NCBI GenBank assembly: GCA_050789255.1
Contig: JBOZRQ010000030.1
Coordinates: 1-64,000 of the forward strand
From: JBOZRQ01 sp050789255
GTDB lineage: Bacteria; Bacillota; Sulfobacillia; Symbiobacteriales; Symbiobacteriaceae
Reading direction: 5' to 3'
Length of the DNA stretch: 64,000 nt
Shown: one piece after another, positions 31,531 through 40,380 of the stretch
Layout of the letters: every line of letters begins with the position of its first letter
How positions within the stretch are numbered: position 1 is the first letter of the stretch
Notes under the pieces: generated by a model
Database searches by the model: none
What the model was told of the DNA's origin: nothing
The model's input: the letters and a program-made list of their open reading frames with translations, nothing else
Made by a program: the position numbers and the translations under genes

Positions 31531-31659
31531 CTACGGGCAGGTGCCTTGCCAGGAGATGTTGCACATGGGTGTGATAACGCCGGGACCACCAGCTGAAGCC
31601 GTCACACTCATCAGGCAAACCAGAAGCACCAGGATGACCGCAAACCCCCTGCGAATCAT
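31531..31659 (-). CDS. 42-residue secreted peptide precursor
   Basis: A short frame with strong signals: ATG 31659 preceded by GGGGGGTGGAG at good spacing, a positively charged start (MIRRG), a hydrophobic core (FAVILVLLVCLMSV) and a signal-peptidase site after TASA. Cleavage would leave the 19-residue peptide GGPGVITPMCNISWQGTCP, with two cysteines seven residues apart that could form a disulfide ring. The gene stands alone between a terminator and the divergent ydcF-like gene. Small size argues for caution, but ribosome binding site, signal peptide and stop all agree. Possible signalling or antimicrobial peptide; no homologue recognised. Confidence 0.65.
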   Translation of the reverse strand: MIRRGFAVILVLLVCLMSVTASAGGPGVITPMCNISWQGTCP

Positions 31660-31798
31660 GGTACTCCACCCCCCTGAGCACAGTTTACAATAATCAACCT
31701 ATATTGTAAATAACTTCCTGGAGGAAATCGATGGTCAAGACATGAAATCTTTATGGTCATTCGTAGCACGAAACGCAAAACCCAGGGGGTTCTTCTTG

Positions 31799-32470
31799 AT
31801 GCGCTCCCGTCTGAAGCGTTGGTTTTGGCGCCTTGTGGCCCTCGGCCTCCTGGGAGTCCTGGCTGTGGGCGCCATGAATGCCGTCGTCTACTTCACAGGA
31901 AAAGCCCACATTCGAAGCGCCGCGGAGGTCGAGCCAGCCGAGGCGGCTATCGTGCTGGGCGCCCTGGTCTTTCCGGACGGCCGGGTCTCCGACATGGTTG
32001 CGGACCGGCTGGAGACCGCCTACGAGCTCTACCAGGGCGGCAAGGTGAAGAAGATCCTGATTACCGGGGACCATGGCCAGGTCGAGTACGACGAGGTCAA
32101 CACCATGCGCCGCTACCTGGAGAACAAGGGGGTCCCCACCCCGGACATCTTCATGGACCACGCCGGATTTGACACCTACGACTCCATGTACCGCGCCCGC
32201 GACGTCTTTCAGGTAAAGACGGCGATTGTGGTGACGCAGAACTTTCACCTGACCCGGGCGGTCTATATTGCCCGGAAGCTCGGGTTGGAAGCCCAGGGCG
32301 TGGTCGCCGACAAGCACGTCTACGTCAAGGCCTGGTACTATGACCTGCGGGAGTTGGCCGCCCGGGTCAAGGGCTTCGGCGAGGTACTGATTCGCCGCAA
32401 GCCGGTCTTCCTGGGTCCGGTGATCCCCATCTCTGGCGATGGCCGAGCCACCCACGATCAGCCTAAGTAA
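31799..32470 (+). CDS. YdcF/SanA-like (DUF218) envelope protein
   Basis: 223 residues from ATG 31799 (MRSRLKRWFWRLVALG), with AGGGGG at good spacing; TTG 31796 is possible. One N-terminal TM helix (about 8-30) is followed by a DUF218 domain outside the membrane: AIVLGALVFPDG (about 52), ILITGDHG (about 88) and TQNFHLTRAVYIARKLGL (about 143-160), the SanA signature. SanA homologues affect envelope permeability (vancomycin exclusion in E. coli), with an unsettled biochemical activity. Confidence 0.88.
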   Translation: MRSRLKRWFWRLVALGLLGVLAVGAMNAVVYFTGKAHIRSAAEVEPAEAAIVLGALVFPDGRVSDMVADRLETAYELYQGGKVKKILITGDHGQVEYDEVNTMRRYLENKGVPTPDIFMDHAGFDTYDSMYRARDVFQVKTAIVVTQNFHLTRAVYIARKLGLEAQGVVADKHVYVKAWYYDLRELAARVKGFGEVLIRRKPVFLGPVIPISGDGRATHDQPK

Positions 32471-32478
32471 GCGTGTAA

Positions 32479-32503
32479 GCCCGGGCAGGGTTCCTGCCCG
32501 GGC
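32479..32503. terminator. Terminator between convergent genes
   Basis: GCCCGGGCAGG and CCTGCCCGGGC pair around GTT, followed by TATCTTTA. It lies between ydcF and the convergent KAS III-like gene. Confidence 0.85.
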
Positions 32504-32509
32504 CTATCT

Positions 32510-33508
32510 TTACCCCCAGAGAATGGCCGTGGCGCCCCACGTGTAGCCCGTGCCGGCGGAGAGGGCGAGGGCCAGGTCGCCGGGCCGCAGCCGGCCCTGC
32601 TCGGCGGCCAGGTGGAGCCCGACCAGCGGGTCGAGGGCCGACATGTGGCCCCAGTGGTCCAGGTAGACGGCCCGCTCCTCGGGCAGCCCCAGCTCGCCCA
32701 GCAGCCCGAGGAAAAGGGAGCGCTTGGTGTGCAGGGGAGCCAGCAGCTTGACGTCCTCCATGCGGTAGCCGCTCCGGGCGACCGCCTCCCGGGCGACCCG
32801 GACGAAGTTGGCCTGCGAGACCGGGTCCAGCCGCTCCTTCATCGCCTGGGGGTCGGTCACGTCGATGGCGTGCTGGCCCCCGTCGATGGTGGCGTGGGAG
32901 GCCGGCCGGGCGGTGCCGCCGGCGGGGATCATCACGTAGGGCCAGAAGGAGCCGTCGGTGTGGAAGGCGCTGGCGAGAATGGCGGCGCCCCGGCCAGGCT
33001 GATCCCTCGCCACGAGGCAGGCCGCACCGCCGTCGCCGAAGTTGAACATGAAGCGGGAGCGGGGATTGGCGTAGTCGATCATCCGGGACTCCACGCAGCC
33101 GCCCACCAGCAGTACGTTGCCCACCTCGCCGCTGTCGACCAGAGCCTTGGCCGTGCGCAGGGCGGTGGGGAAGCCGCAGGAGACGTTCTGCACCTCGTAG
33201 GCGTAGGCGTTTGAGAGACCAAGGTCGTCCTGGATCTTGGCGGAGGCCATCCAGACCGGGTACTCCTTGAGCGGGCTGCCAAAGTAGATCACGCACTCGA
33301 TCCTCTCGGCGCCAAAGCGCTCCACAATGGGGCGGGCGGCGCGCACCGCCATGTCGGTGGTGCCCTCCTCGGGAGCGGCCGCGTGCTTCTGCATGAGCCC
33401 GAACTTCTCCCGGATCACCCCGGCGGGGATCGTGGTCAGAGCTGCGAGCTCCTCGGCGCTAAGCACGCCTGCAGGGGCGTAGATGCTGGTGTCGATGATT
33501 CGCGCCAC
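32510..33508 (-). CDS. 3-oxoacyl-ACP synthase III-like (thiolase-fold) enzyme
   Basis: 332 residues, GTG start 33508, whose GGAGGT site lies in the end of the preceding ligase gene. Thiolase-fold KAS III features: catalytic cysteine in VQNVSCGFPTALRTA (about 112), active-site His in LAPLHTKRS (about 242), then DHWGHMSALDPLVGL where FabH enzymes have GNTSAAS. The FabH Asn is thus replaced by His, giving a Cys-His-His set like that of KAS I/II; this may be normal for the subfamily. The C-terminal GDLALALSAGTGYTWGA matches the KAS III glycine-rich end. Directly coupled to an acyl-CoA ligase, so it probably condenses a CoA- or ACP-bound acyl starter. Confidence 0.85.
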   Translation of the reverse strand: MARIIDTSIYAPAGVLSAEELAALTTIPAGVIREKFGLMQKHAAAPEEGTTDMAVRAARPIVERFGAERIECVIYFGSPLKEYPVWMASAKIQDDLGLSNAYAYEVQNVSCGFPTALRTAKALVDSGEVGNVLLVGGCVESRMIDYANPRSRFMFNFGDGGAACLVARDQPGRGAAILASAFHTDGSFWPYVMIPAGGTARPASHATIDGGQHAIDVTDPQAMKERLDPVSQANFVRVAREAVARSGYRMEDVKLLAPLHTKRSLFLGLLGELGLPEERAVYLDHWGHMSALDPLVGLHLAAEQGRLRPGDLALALSAGTGYTWGATAILWG

Positions 33509-35005
33509 TTAGCTGTACCTCCGGGTGAGTTCTGTTTTCACAACTTTGCCCAGCGCGTTGCGGGGAATCGCAGCGATGAAGTGGTAGGCCTTGGGCTGCT
33601 TGTAGCGTGCGACCTGCCCGCCCAGGAACGCCGAGAGCTCCTCCGCCCCAGCCGCGGCGCCGGCTTTCAGGACCACGGCTGCGTGGGGCACCTCGCCCCA
33701 GCGGCTGTCCGGCACCGGGAAGACGGCCACGTCGGCCACGGCCGGGTGCGTGAGCAGCAGGTTCTCGATCTCCAGGGGGTAGATGTTCTCGCCGCCGGAG
33801 ATGATCATGTCCTTCTTGCGCCCCATGATGGTGATGTAGCCATCCTCATCCCGGCGGGCAAGGTCGCCGGAGTGGAACCAGCCATCCCCATCAAAGGCGG
33901 CAGCGGTGGCCTCCGGCAGGTTCCAGTACCCAGCGAAGACGTTCGGTCCCTTCATGGTGATCTCGCCGACCTCGCCGGGCGCCGTCTCGGTGCCATCCTC
34001 CCGCTGGAGCTTCACCTGACAGAAGCCGGCAGCCTTGCCGATGGTGCCGATCTTCCCCGGCCCCTCGCGGTCAGGCTGTAGGAAGACGGTCGGGGCGGTC
34101 TCGGTCATGCCATAGCCCTGGGCGATGGGATAGCCGAGCTCGGTATAGGCTTCGATCAGCTCGGCCGGGCAGGGCGCCCCGCCCGAGAGCAGCCGGCGCA
34201 GGCTGGGGGTGGGGTACTTCCCGCTCTGGTACAGCGGTAGGAGCGCCTGGTGAACGGTGGGCACGCCGAGGTAGAAGGTGACCTGCTCCTGCTCGATCAG
34301 CCGCATGCACTGCTCGGGCTCGAACTTGCGGGGAATCACCACCGTGCCGCCGGCGAAGAGGGTGGGGGTGTTGAAGAGCCCGATGCCGCCCACATGGAAG
34401 AGGGGCAGGGGGACGAGGTTGACGTCACGGCTGGTGATATCCAGGCACATGGCGTTGTTGATGGCGTTGCCCAGGATGTTGCCCTGCGTGAGGACGGCGC
34501 CCTTGGGCTTGCCCGTGGTGCCCGACGTGTAGACGATCAGCTCGGGGGTATCCAGGGGGTGGTCGCCGCTCACCGGGGCTTCGGAGGCGGACGCCAATAG
34601 CTCCTCAAAGGAGGCAGCGAGATCCACTACGTGCTCCACAGCGGTGCCGGCGAGCATTGTCACCTGCATCTCCTTCTGCTCCGGGCCGAGGAAGAGGAGC
34701 CGGCTGCCGCTGTCGGCCAGCTGGTACTGCAGTTCCGGGGCGGTCAGCCGGAAGTTGAGCGGCACCAGGATCGCGCCCAGCCGGGCCGCACCGACCATGA
34801 CCTCCATGAACTCCAGGCTGTTGAAGGCCAGGAAGGCGACCCGGTCACCCCGGCGGATGCCGTACCTGGCCTGCAAGGCGTTTGCCAGCCGGTTTGCGCG
34901 CCGGTCGAGATCTGCGTAGGTCAGTCTGCGGTCATCTCCCACGAGCGCCGTCCGGTCTGGATGCCAGTCGGCACGCAGGCGAATCCATTCCCCGATCCCT
35001 TTCAT
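33509..35005 (-). CDS. Acyl-CoA synthetase (ANL superfamily)
   Basis: 498 residues from ATG 35005 (MKGIGEWIRLRADWHPDRTA), with AGGGGG upstream; upstream in-frame residues are not family-like. ANL motifs: P-loop-like YTSGTTGKPKGAVLTQGN (about 154-171), QGYGMTETAPT (about 293), GDLARRDEDGYITIMGRKKDMI (about 375-396) and the C-terminal lysine in PRNALGKVVKTEL (about 483). Closest to medium/long-chain fatty-acid or aryl-acid CoA ligases. It forms a two-gene unit with the KAS III-like enzyme and presumably activates its acyl substrate. Confidence 0.92.
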   Translation of the reverse strand: MKGIGEWIRLRADWHPDRTALVGDDRRLTYADLDRRANRLANALQARYGIRRGDRVAFLAFNSLEFMEVMVGAARLGAILVPLNFRLTAPELQYQLADSGSRLLFLGPEQKEMQVTMLAGTAVEHVVDLAASFEELLASASEAPVSGDHPLDTPELIVYTSGTTGKPKGAVLTQGNILGNAINNAMCLDITSRDVNLVPLPLFHVGGIGLFNTPTLFAGGTVVIPRKFEPEQCMRLIEQEQVTFYLGVPTVHQALLPLYQSGKYPTPSLRRLLSGGAPCPAELIEAYTELGYPIAQGYGMTETAPTVFLQPDREGPGKIGTIGKAAGFCQVKLQREDGTETAPGEVGEITMKGPNVFAGYWNLPEATAAAFDGDGWFHSGDLARRDEDGYITIMGRKKDMIISGGENIYPLEIENLLLTHPAVADVAVFPVPDSRWGEVPHAAVVLKAGAAAGAEELSAFLGGQVARYKQPKAYHFIAAIPRNALGKVVKTELTRRYS

Positions 35006-35174
35006 TTGAGCGCTAACCCCCTGTTCCCTGTGGCAAAAACCTGACGATAGAGTCATATTTCGAATTTCGATACGGGTGGGAAAAGTTCCTCCTACTTGTC
35101 GGCGAAAGGACATAGGGGACTTCACGCCGAAACAGCACTACTTTCATGAAGTTACATGATCGGAGGCCCGTGCG

Positions 35175-36317
35175 TTGTCGCTCGTCTATTTCCTGCTCTT
35201 TGGCGCTGTGGGCGCCATGACGCCGTTTATGACCCTGCACTTCAAGGCGATGGGCCTGTCGGGCACCGAAGTCGGACTGCTCATGTCGGTCTCGCCGGTG
35301 GTGCTCTTCTTCTCGCAGCCGGTCTTCGGCCCGCTGACCGATCGGTCGGGCCACCGGGGCCGCATGCTCGGCTACCTGCTGTTGGCCGTCGCTGTGGCCG
35401 GTGTCACTATCGCCCTTGGCACCACGTTCTGGACCTTGCTGCCCCCACTGGTGCTGTGGGCTTTCTTCAACGGCTCGCTGGTCCCGATCGCTGACTCGAT
35501 CGCCCTGGGCGAGGTCCAGCGCACGGGGGTGACCTTCACCCGGCTGCGCCTGTGGGGCTCCATCGGCTTCCTGCTCACGACGGCTGTGCTTGGGCGCCTG
35601 TATAAGGACATGCGATGGGCGTTCGTCATCTATGGCGTCATCAACGTGCTGGCGTTCGTCGGCGCCCGCCGGCTGCCGGCCGAGGGCCTGTCCGGCAAGC
35701 GCCCGGTCTGGCCGATGTTGATCAAGGCGCTGCGAAACCCGCTGCTAATCGCCTTCCTGCTCTGCTCGGGCGTGCTCCAGATGACGCAGGCCGCACACGG
35801 CGCCTTCTTCTCCATTCACATGCAGAATGTGGGCGGCACGGCGGCGACGGTGGGACTGGCCTGGAGCCTCGCAGCAGCCACGGAGGTGCCGGTCTGGCTG
35901 GTGCTGGGCAACATCACCCGCAAGGTCGGCCCCCTGGTGATGCTGACCGCGGCCGCCCTGGCCTTCAGCGCCCGCTGGTGGATCTACGGATCGGTGACAT
36001 CGGCCGGCCTGCTCCTGGGGCTGCAGGTGCTCCAGGCGGTCAGCTTCGCCATCTTCATGCCGACGGCCGTGGTCTTCATGGGCGAGCTGATGCCCGACGA
36101 GCTGCGGACCAGCGGCCAGGCCCTGCTGGTGCTGGTTAACGGCGGCGTGGCGGCGGTCACCGGGACGATGGCCGCCGGCCGGATCGTGGACCAGGTCGGG
36201 ACGGCCGGGCTGTATCACACCATGAGCTACGTGGCGGCGGTCGCAGGGGTGGGCTTTTTGTCCCTGCTTCTGGTCTGGCGCCGGTTCGGGAGGAAGGAGG
36301 CGCCCGACCTTGGCTGA
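35175..36317 (+). CDS. MFS transporter (MFS_1-like/PPP family)
   Basis: 380 residues and about 12 TM helices. TTG 35175 has GGAGG 8 nt upstream. It begins directly with TM1 (LVYFLLFGAVGAMTPFMTLHFKAMGLSG), the compact start typical of the HcaT/LacY-related MFS_1-like group. A motif-A-like loop (FGPLTDRSGHRGRM) and a family-typical RLWGSIGFLL follow. Substrate unknown; phenylpropionate or nucleoside uptake in relatives is not evidence here. Its stop overlaps the rnhB start by 8 nt. Confidence 0.88.
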   Translation: MSLVYFLLFGAVGAMTPFMTLHFKAMGLSGTEVGLLMSVSPVVLFFSQPVFGPLTDRSGHRGRMLGYLLLAVAVAGVTIALGTTFWTLLPPLVLWAFFNGSLVPIADSIALGEVQRTGVTFTRLRLWGSIGFLLTTAVLGRLYKDMRWAFVIYGVINVLAFVGARRLPAEGLSGKRPVWPMLIKALRNPLLIAFLLCSGVLQMTQAAHGAFFSIHMQNVGGTAATVGLAWSLAAATEVPVWLVLGNITRKVGPLVMLTAAALAFSARWWIYGSVTSAGLLLGLQVLQAVSFAIFMPTAVVFMGELMPDELRTSGQALLVLVNGGVAAVTGTMAAGRIVDQVGTAGLYHTMSYVAAVAGVGFLSLLLVWRRFGRKEAPDLG

Positions 36318-36939
36318 TCTGCGGATGGAACGGGTCCTGTGGCGCCACGGCTACACGGTGATCGGTGTGGATGAGGCGGGGCGCGGCCCGCTGGCCGGGC
36401 CCGTGGTGGCAGGCGCGGCAATCTTGCCCGAGGGCTGTGTGCTCCCGGGGGTGAACGACTCGAAGAAGCTTTCGGAGAAGCGGCGGGAGGCGGCGTACGA
36501 CGCCATCCGGGAGGTTGCTGTGGGCTGGGGCGTCGGCATCGTGGACCACGCTCGGATCGACAAGGTGAACATCCGCAACGCCACCTTCGAGGCGATGGCC
36601 CTGGCCGTGGAGGGCGCCATCCAGATGGCGGCCGAGCGGTGCGGCGAGAAGCCCTGCCTGCTGGTCGACGGCAACGCCCTGGTCCCGTCCTGGACGGGGG
36701 AGCAGCGCTGGGTGATCGGCGGGGACCGCAAGGTGCTCTCTATCGCAGCTGGGTCGATCCTGGCGAAGGTAACCCGGGACCGAATGATGGTGGAGTACGA
36801 TCAGCTCTACCCGCAGTATGGCTTTGCCAAGCACAAGGGCTACTCGGCCAAGGAGCACTTCGCGGCCCTCGACGAGTACGGGCCGTCCCCAATTCATCGC
36901 ATGACCTTTATCGATCATCGGCAGTTGAAGTTCTTTTAG
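36310..36939 (+). CDS. rnhB: Ribonuclease HII
   Basis: 209 residues from TTG 36310, with AGGAAGGAGG inside the end of the MFS gene. The metal-binding signature IGVDEAGRGPLAGPVVAGA (about 18-36) carries the first Asp-Glu pair. The other acidic residues are in LLVDGN (about 116) and AAGSILAKVTRD (about 147-158), and the usual GYSAKEH precedes the C-terminus. It removes RNA from RNA-DNA hybrids and misincorporated ribonucleotides. Normal length; complete. Confidence 0.97.
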   Translation: MADLRMERVLWRHGYTVIGVDEAGRGPLAGPVVAGAAILPEGCVLPGVNDSKKLSEKRREAAYDAIREVAVGWGVGIVDHARIDKVNIRNATFEAMALAVEGAIQMAAERCGEKPCLLVDGNALVPSWTGEQRWVIGGDRKVLSIAAGSILAKVTRDRMMVEYDQLYPQYGFAKHKGYSAKEHFAALDEYGPSPIHRMTFIDHRQLKFF

Positions 36940-37020
36940 GTCACCACCTCCGAACATTAACACCTATACACAACGTATTAATTTATGCGAGAAGTGTTTA
37001 GGTGGGATGGGGGGAGCGGG

Positions 37021-37767
37021 GTGGGCGCCAAGTTCATCATCGACCGCCGGTGCACGGTGAAGACGTCAATGACGCTCACGGGCCTGATTGAGGGCCTGAA
37101 GCACCAGGGGGTCCTGCGCAGGGTCACCGAGCTGGCCGCAGCAGGGGGCGTGCCCGCCGGGGATATCGAACGAGAGGTGCAGGGGAACCTGAGCATCCAG
37201 GACCTGCATGAGCAGGCGGCCCTGCTCCAGCAGCACCGCGTTACCTGCCGGCAGTGCCCCGCCTCGCTTCACGGCCACGTGGGCGGCTGCATCGGCTATG
37301 TTCCTTACCCCTTATCCGAGGGGATGGAGTACCTGCTGTGGGTGACGGCGGTGCGGGCGCTGGAGGGGCGGATGCCGGAGCCGCTGTTGCCAGCTGCGCA
37401 GGCCTTCGCTCAGCGGGCACAGCGCATCGAACGGACACCGTTTGCCGACGGGATGCGGGCCCGGGGAGACCTCCTGGGGCCGAAGCCCCGCGTCCATGCC
37501 AGCGGAATGCTGTGGCGGAAGGCCCGGCTTACCTCGTCGCAGGTGTTGGATGCCTTCTTCGTCAACGGGGTGCTGGCCGGGGAGGACCTGCGAATACATG
37601 AGGGGTTCGTCGCCGCAGCGCTGGCGGTGGCCGAGGCGATGGAGCCCGCCATGAGCACCGATGAGAAGCGCAGGGCTCTCCTGGAGGATGTGGCGCCCTA
37701 CGTCCAGGTCCACGAACTGCTCTGCCGGGGCCTGGAGCAAGGGCTAGGGGTTTATGTGTGGCCGTAA
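37021..37767 (+). CDS. Protein of unknown function with a cysteine motif
   Basis: 248 residues if GTG 37021 is used (GGGGGGAG just upstream); ATG 36985 and ATG 37069 are in-frame alternatives. After an N-terminal helix comes VTCRQCPASLHGHVGGCIGY (about 75-94), a C-x2-C...C set with nearby histidines that could bind zinc or Fe-S. The rest is helical and basic (MRARGDLLGPKPRVHASGML). It is followed 33 nt later by a small acidic protein gene. I recognise neither family. Confidence 0.6.
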   Translation: MGAKFIIDRRCTVKTSMTLTGLIEGLKHQGVLRRVTELAAAGGVPAGDIEREVQGNLSIQDLHEQAALLQQHRVTCRQCPASLHGHVGGCIGYVPYPLSEGMEYLLWVTAVRALEGRMPEPLLPAAQAFAQRAQRIERTPFADGMRARGDLLGPKPRVHASGMLWRKARLTSSQVLDAFFVNGVLAGEDLRIHEGFVAAALAVAEAMEPAMSTDEKRRALLEDVAPYVQVHELLCRGLEQGLGVYVWP

Positions 37768-37800
37768 GGGCATACTAGGCCCACGGGGTGAACCTTTGGC

Positions 37801-38013
37801 ATGGATGAGCGGACCAGGGTGTTGAACCGGCTGCGGGAGCTGAGGGCCCAGCATGAAGCGTCCACCAGGGCGGGCGCCGAAGAGAGCTACATGGAGAGCG
37901 AGGCGTTGGCCCGGGAGTCCTACCACCACGTAGCGAGCGAGGCGGTGCGGGCCGGGATCTTCTCCGAGGCCGAGCTCGCCGCGGAAGGCATGCCGGTGTT
38001 GCTGGATGACTAA
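37801..38013 (+). CDS. Small acidic helical protein of unknown function
   Basis: 70 residues, ATG 37801 after a GGGGTGAACC site. Almost wholly helical (RVLNRLRELRAQHEASTRAGAEESYMESEALARE), with net negative charge and no cysteine. It ends just before a terminator, as the last gene of the unit that starts with the cysteine-motif protein. Possibly a regulatory or structural small protein; no family known to me. Confidence 0.55.
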   Translation: MDERTRVLNRLRELRAQHEASTRAGAEESYMESEALARESYHHVASEAVRAGIFSEAELAAEGMPVLLDD

Positions 38014-38020
38014 GACGAAG

Positions 38021-38050
38021 GAAGACCGGGGGCGGTTGCTCCCGGTCTTC
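38021..38050. terminator. Terminator between convergent genes
   Basis: GAAGACCGGG pairs with CCCGGTCTTC around a 10-nt loop, followed by TCGCG, between the small acidic protein gene and the convergent coiled-coil gene. Confidence 0.78.
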
Positions 38051-38058
38051 TCGCGTCG

Positions 38059-39006
38059 TTAGGGGCGGTACTGTTCGATGAAGGCGGTGCGCTCCCGGGC
38101 GATCTGATCCCGCTCGGCCTGGAGGGCGCCCTGCCGCCGGGCGAGGTTGTCGACCAGGTTCTCCACCCGAAGCCGCTGGCTGCGGGCCCGGTCCAGCGAG
38201 TCGTTGATCCGGCTCTGGATCACCCAGTCGGTCAGGAGGCCATCGAAGAAGTAGTCTGCGAACCGGGAGAAGCCGTCGAGCCCCACCGACTCGGGGGAGA
38301 TGTCGAGCTGGACATCCTGCAGCTCCCGCCGGAAGCCTTGCAGGGCCTGGCTGGCCCGGTAGGCGGCGCTCTTGGCGTCATCCAGGCGGGAGTGCTTCAG
38401 GGCCGTGGCGATCATGCCGCCGCCGAGCATATCCCAGGTGCCGTAGCCCGCAGCGCTCCGCAGGGCCTCTTCGACCTGCCCGAGGGCGCCCGCCGCCGAG
38501 ATGCCGGCGTTGATCGCTTCCCCCAGCTCCCGCTCCTGGGTGGTCAGCTGCTGCTGGCGCTCGGTGAAGCGGAAGAGCTCGCTGGCCCGGGGGCTACCTG
38601 AGCCCTGGATCGCGGCAGCCTTCTCGGCCAGCAGCGACTCGTAGCGGGCGCGGGCACCGGAAAGGCTCGTCATTTCCTGCTCGGCCCGCCGGAGATCCTC
38701 CGCCAGGGACTCGGCCCGGTGGACCGCCTCGTCGTACTTCAGTTGGGCGGCGACCGCCTCCTGGCGCTCCTTGAAGAGCTTCTCATCCTTGTCGCCAAAC
38801 AGGCTGACGAAGAGGTTGGTCAGGCTGGGCGACTCCAGGGCGGCCACGTCGTTTTCCTCTTTGGCCAGCTGGTACTTGAGGCCGGAGGCCGCCTGGTTCG
38901 CCTCCCGGAGCTCGGTGCGCAGGGTATCGACCCGCCGCTCGGTGCGGGCGAGCCGGGCCATCTCCTCGGCGGCGGACGCCAGCCGTTCACTCAGATCTTG
39001 CAGCAT
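38059..39006 (-). CDS. Coiled-coil protein of unknown function
   Basis: 315 residues from ATG 39006 (MLQDLSERLASAAEEM), with GGAGGCG 12 nt upstream. Residues about 1-125 and 265-315 are long charged heptad helices (RRVDTLRTELREANQAASGLKYQLAKEE..., ...VENLVDNLARRQGALQAERDQIAR). The middle has glycine-containing segments (GTWDMLGGGMIATALKHSRLDDAKS), which resemble membrane-contacting or hinge regions. A discrete motif, FVSLFGDKDEKLFKERQEAV, occurs near residue 65. No signal peptide. Possible scaffold or envelope-associated protein. Confidence 0.6.
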   Translation of the reverse strand: MLQDLSERLASAAEEMARLARTERRVDTLRTELREANQAASGLKYQLAKEENDVAALESPSLTNLFVSLFGDKDEKLFKERQEAVAAQLKYDEAVHRAESLAEDLRRAEQEMTSLSGARARYESLLAEKAAAIQGSGSPRASELFRFTERQQQLTTQERELGEAINAGISAAGALGQVEEALRSAAGYGTWDMLGGGMIATALKHSRLDDAKSAAYRASQALQGFRRELQDVQLDISPESVGLDGFSRFADYFFDGLLTDWVIQSRINDSLDRARSQRLRVENLVDNLARRQGALQAERDQIARERTAFIEQYRP

Positions 39007-39054
39007 GGGTAAAATCGCCTCCGTAGTACGAGACGGCCCGGGGCCCAAAAAGGT

Positions 39055-40380
39055 TCAGGCGGTCGCACCGATGCGGCGGAGCAGCCGCTCGCTGGCGGTG
39101 CCGGCGCCCCTGCGGACCCGGTCGGCATCCATGGTCAGGAGCAGTCCGTCCCGCATCAGGACCCGGCCGTCGACCATGGTGAGGACCACGTCGCTGGACC
39201 GGGCGCCGTACACCAGCCGGCTCACCACGTCGCTCTCGGGCCAGGTGTGCAGACCGGCGAGGTCGACGACCGCGAGATCCGCCTTCTTGCCCACCTCCAG
39301 CGACCCGATCTGATCCGCCTGGCCCATGGCCCGGGCGCCGGCGATGGTCGCCATCTCGAGGACCTGGCGGGCGGGCATCGCCCGGGGGCCGTGGGCGGGC
39401 TTTTGAATCAGGGCGGCGAGGCGCATCTCCATAAAGCCGTCCAGGTTGTTGTTGCAGGCGGCGCCGTCGGCGCCCAGCGAGACGTTGACGCCCCGCCGGA
39501 GCAGCTCGGGGATTGGCGCGATGCCGGAGGCGAGCTTCAGGTTGGAGGAGGGGCAGTGGGCGACGTGGACGTGGTCGTGCGCCAGGATGCCGATCTCCCG
39601 GTCATCGAGGTGGACGCAGTGGGCGAGCACGACCCGATCGTGGGTCAGGCCCACGTGCTGGAGGTAGACCACGTTGCGCATCCCTCGGTCGGCCTCGACG
39701 TAGGCGATCTCGCCGCGGTTCTCCGAGGCGTGGGTGTGGACGTGCACCCCGTGCCGGGCAGCCAGGGCTGCCACCTCCCGCAGGAGGGGGTCCGAGCACG
39801 TGACCACGAAGCGCGGGCAGAAGCCGTAGCGGATCCGGCCGTTCTCCTTGCCGTGCCAGCGTTCCAGCAGGCGGACGCTCTCGGCCAGCGATCCTTCGGT
39901 CTGCTCCATCAGCCTTTCGGGGACGGCGGGGCCGGAGTCGATCATCACCTTGCCGGAGATCGCCCGCAGGCCGCTCTCCGCCAGGGCGTGGAAGGCCGAG
40001 TCGGTGTGGTGGACCGTCTCCATGTCGACGATCGCCGTCGTGCCGCCCCGGATCAGTTCGCCGATCCCCAGCATGGCCGAGTAGTAGACCGACTCCTCAT
40101 CGTGGGCCGCCTCCAGGGGGAGGATGCGCTGCCCCAGCCAGTCCAGGAGCTCCAGGTCGTCGGCCTGGCCCCGGAACAGGGTCTGGCACAGATGGATATG
40201 CGTTTGGATCAACCCCGGGATCACGGCCCGGCCCGTGGCATCGATCGTCTCGTCCGCTTCCGCACCCGTCAGGTCGCCGATCGCGGCGATGCGGTCATCG
40301 TCGATCAGTAGGTCGGCGGTGAGGATGTCGAAGGTTGGGTTGACTGTGACGATCGTGCCGCCCTTTATCACACGTCGCAT
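39055..40380 (-). CDS. Amidohydrolase, MTA/SAH or guanine deaminase-like (TRZ/ATZ group)
   Basis: 441 residues of the cytosine-deaminase-like amidohydrolases. Metal and catalytic motifs: GLIQTHIHLCQTLFRG (H-x-H, about 58-73), HTHASENRGE (about 214), LAHCVHL (about 247) and LGADGAACNNNLD (about 299). Relatives deaminate guanine, methylthioadenosine or S-adenosylhomocysteine. Its ATG lies inside the end of the adenine deaminase gene (13-nt overlap), and the pair faces xanthine-dehydrogenase-type genes, so a purine substrate such as guanine is the best guess. Confidence 0.85.
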   Translation of the reverse strand: MRRVIKGGTIVTVNPTFDILTADLLIDDDRIAAIGDLTGAEADETIDATGRAVIPGLIQTHIHLCQTLFRGQADDLELLDWLGQRILPLEAAHDEESVYYSAMLGIGELIRGGTTAIVDMETVHHTDSAFHALAESGLRAISGKVMIDSGPAVPERLMEQTEGSLAESVRLLERWHGKENGRIRYGFCPRFVVTCSDPLLREVAALAARHGVHVHTHASENRGEIAYVEADRGMRNVVYLQHVGLTHDRVVLAHCVHLDDREIGILAHDHVHVAHCPSSNLKLASGIAPIPELLRRGVNVSLGADGAACNNNLDGFMEMRLAALIQKPAHGPRAMPARQVLEMATIAGARAMGQADQIGSLEVGKKADLAVVDLAGLHTWPESDVVSRLVYGARSSDVVLTMVDGRVLMRDGLLLTMDADRVRRGAGTASERLLRRIGATA

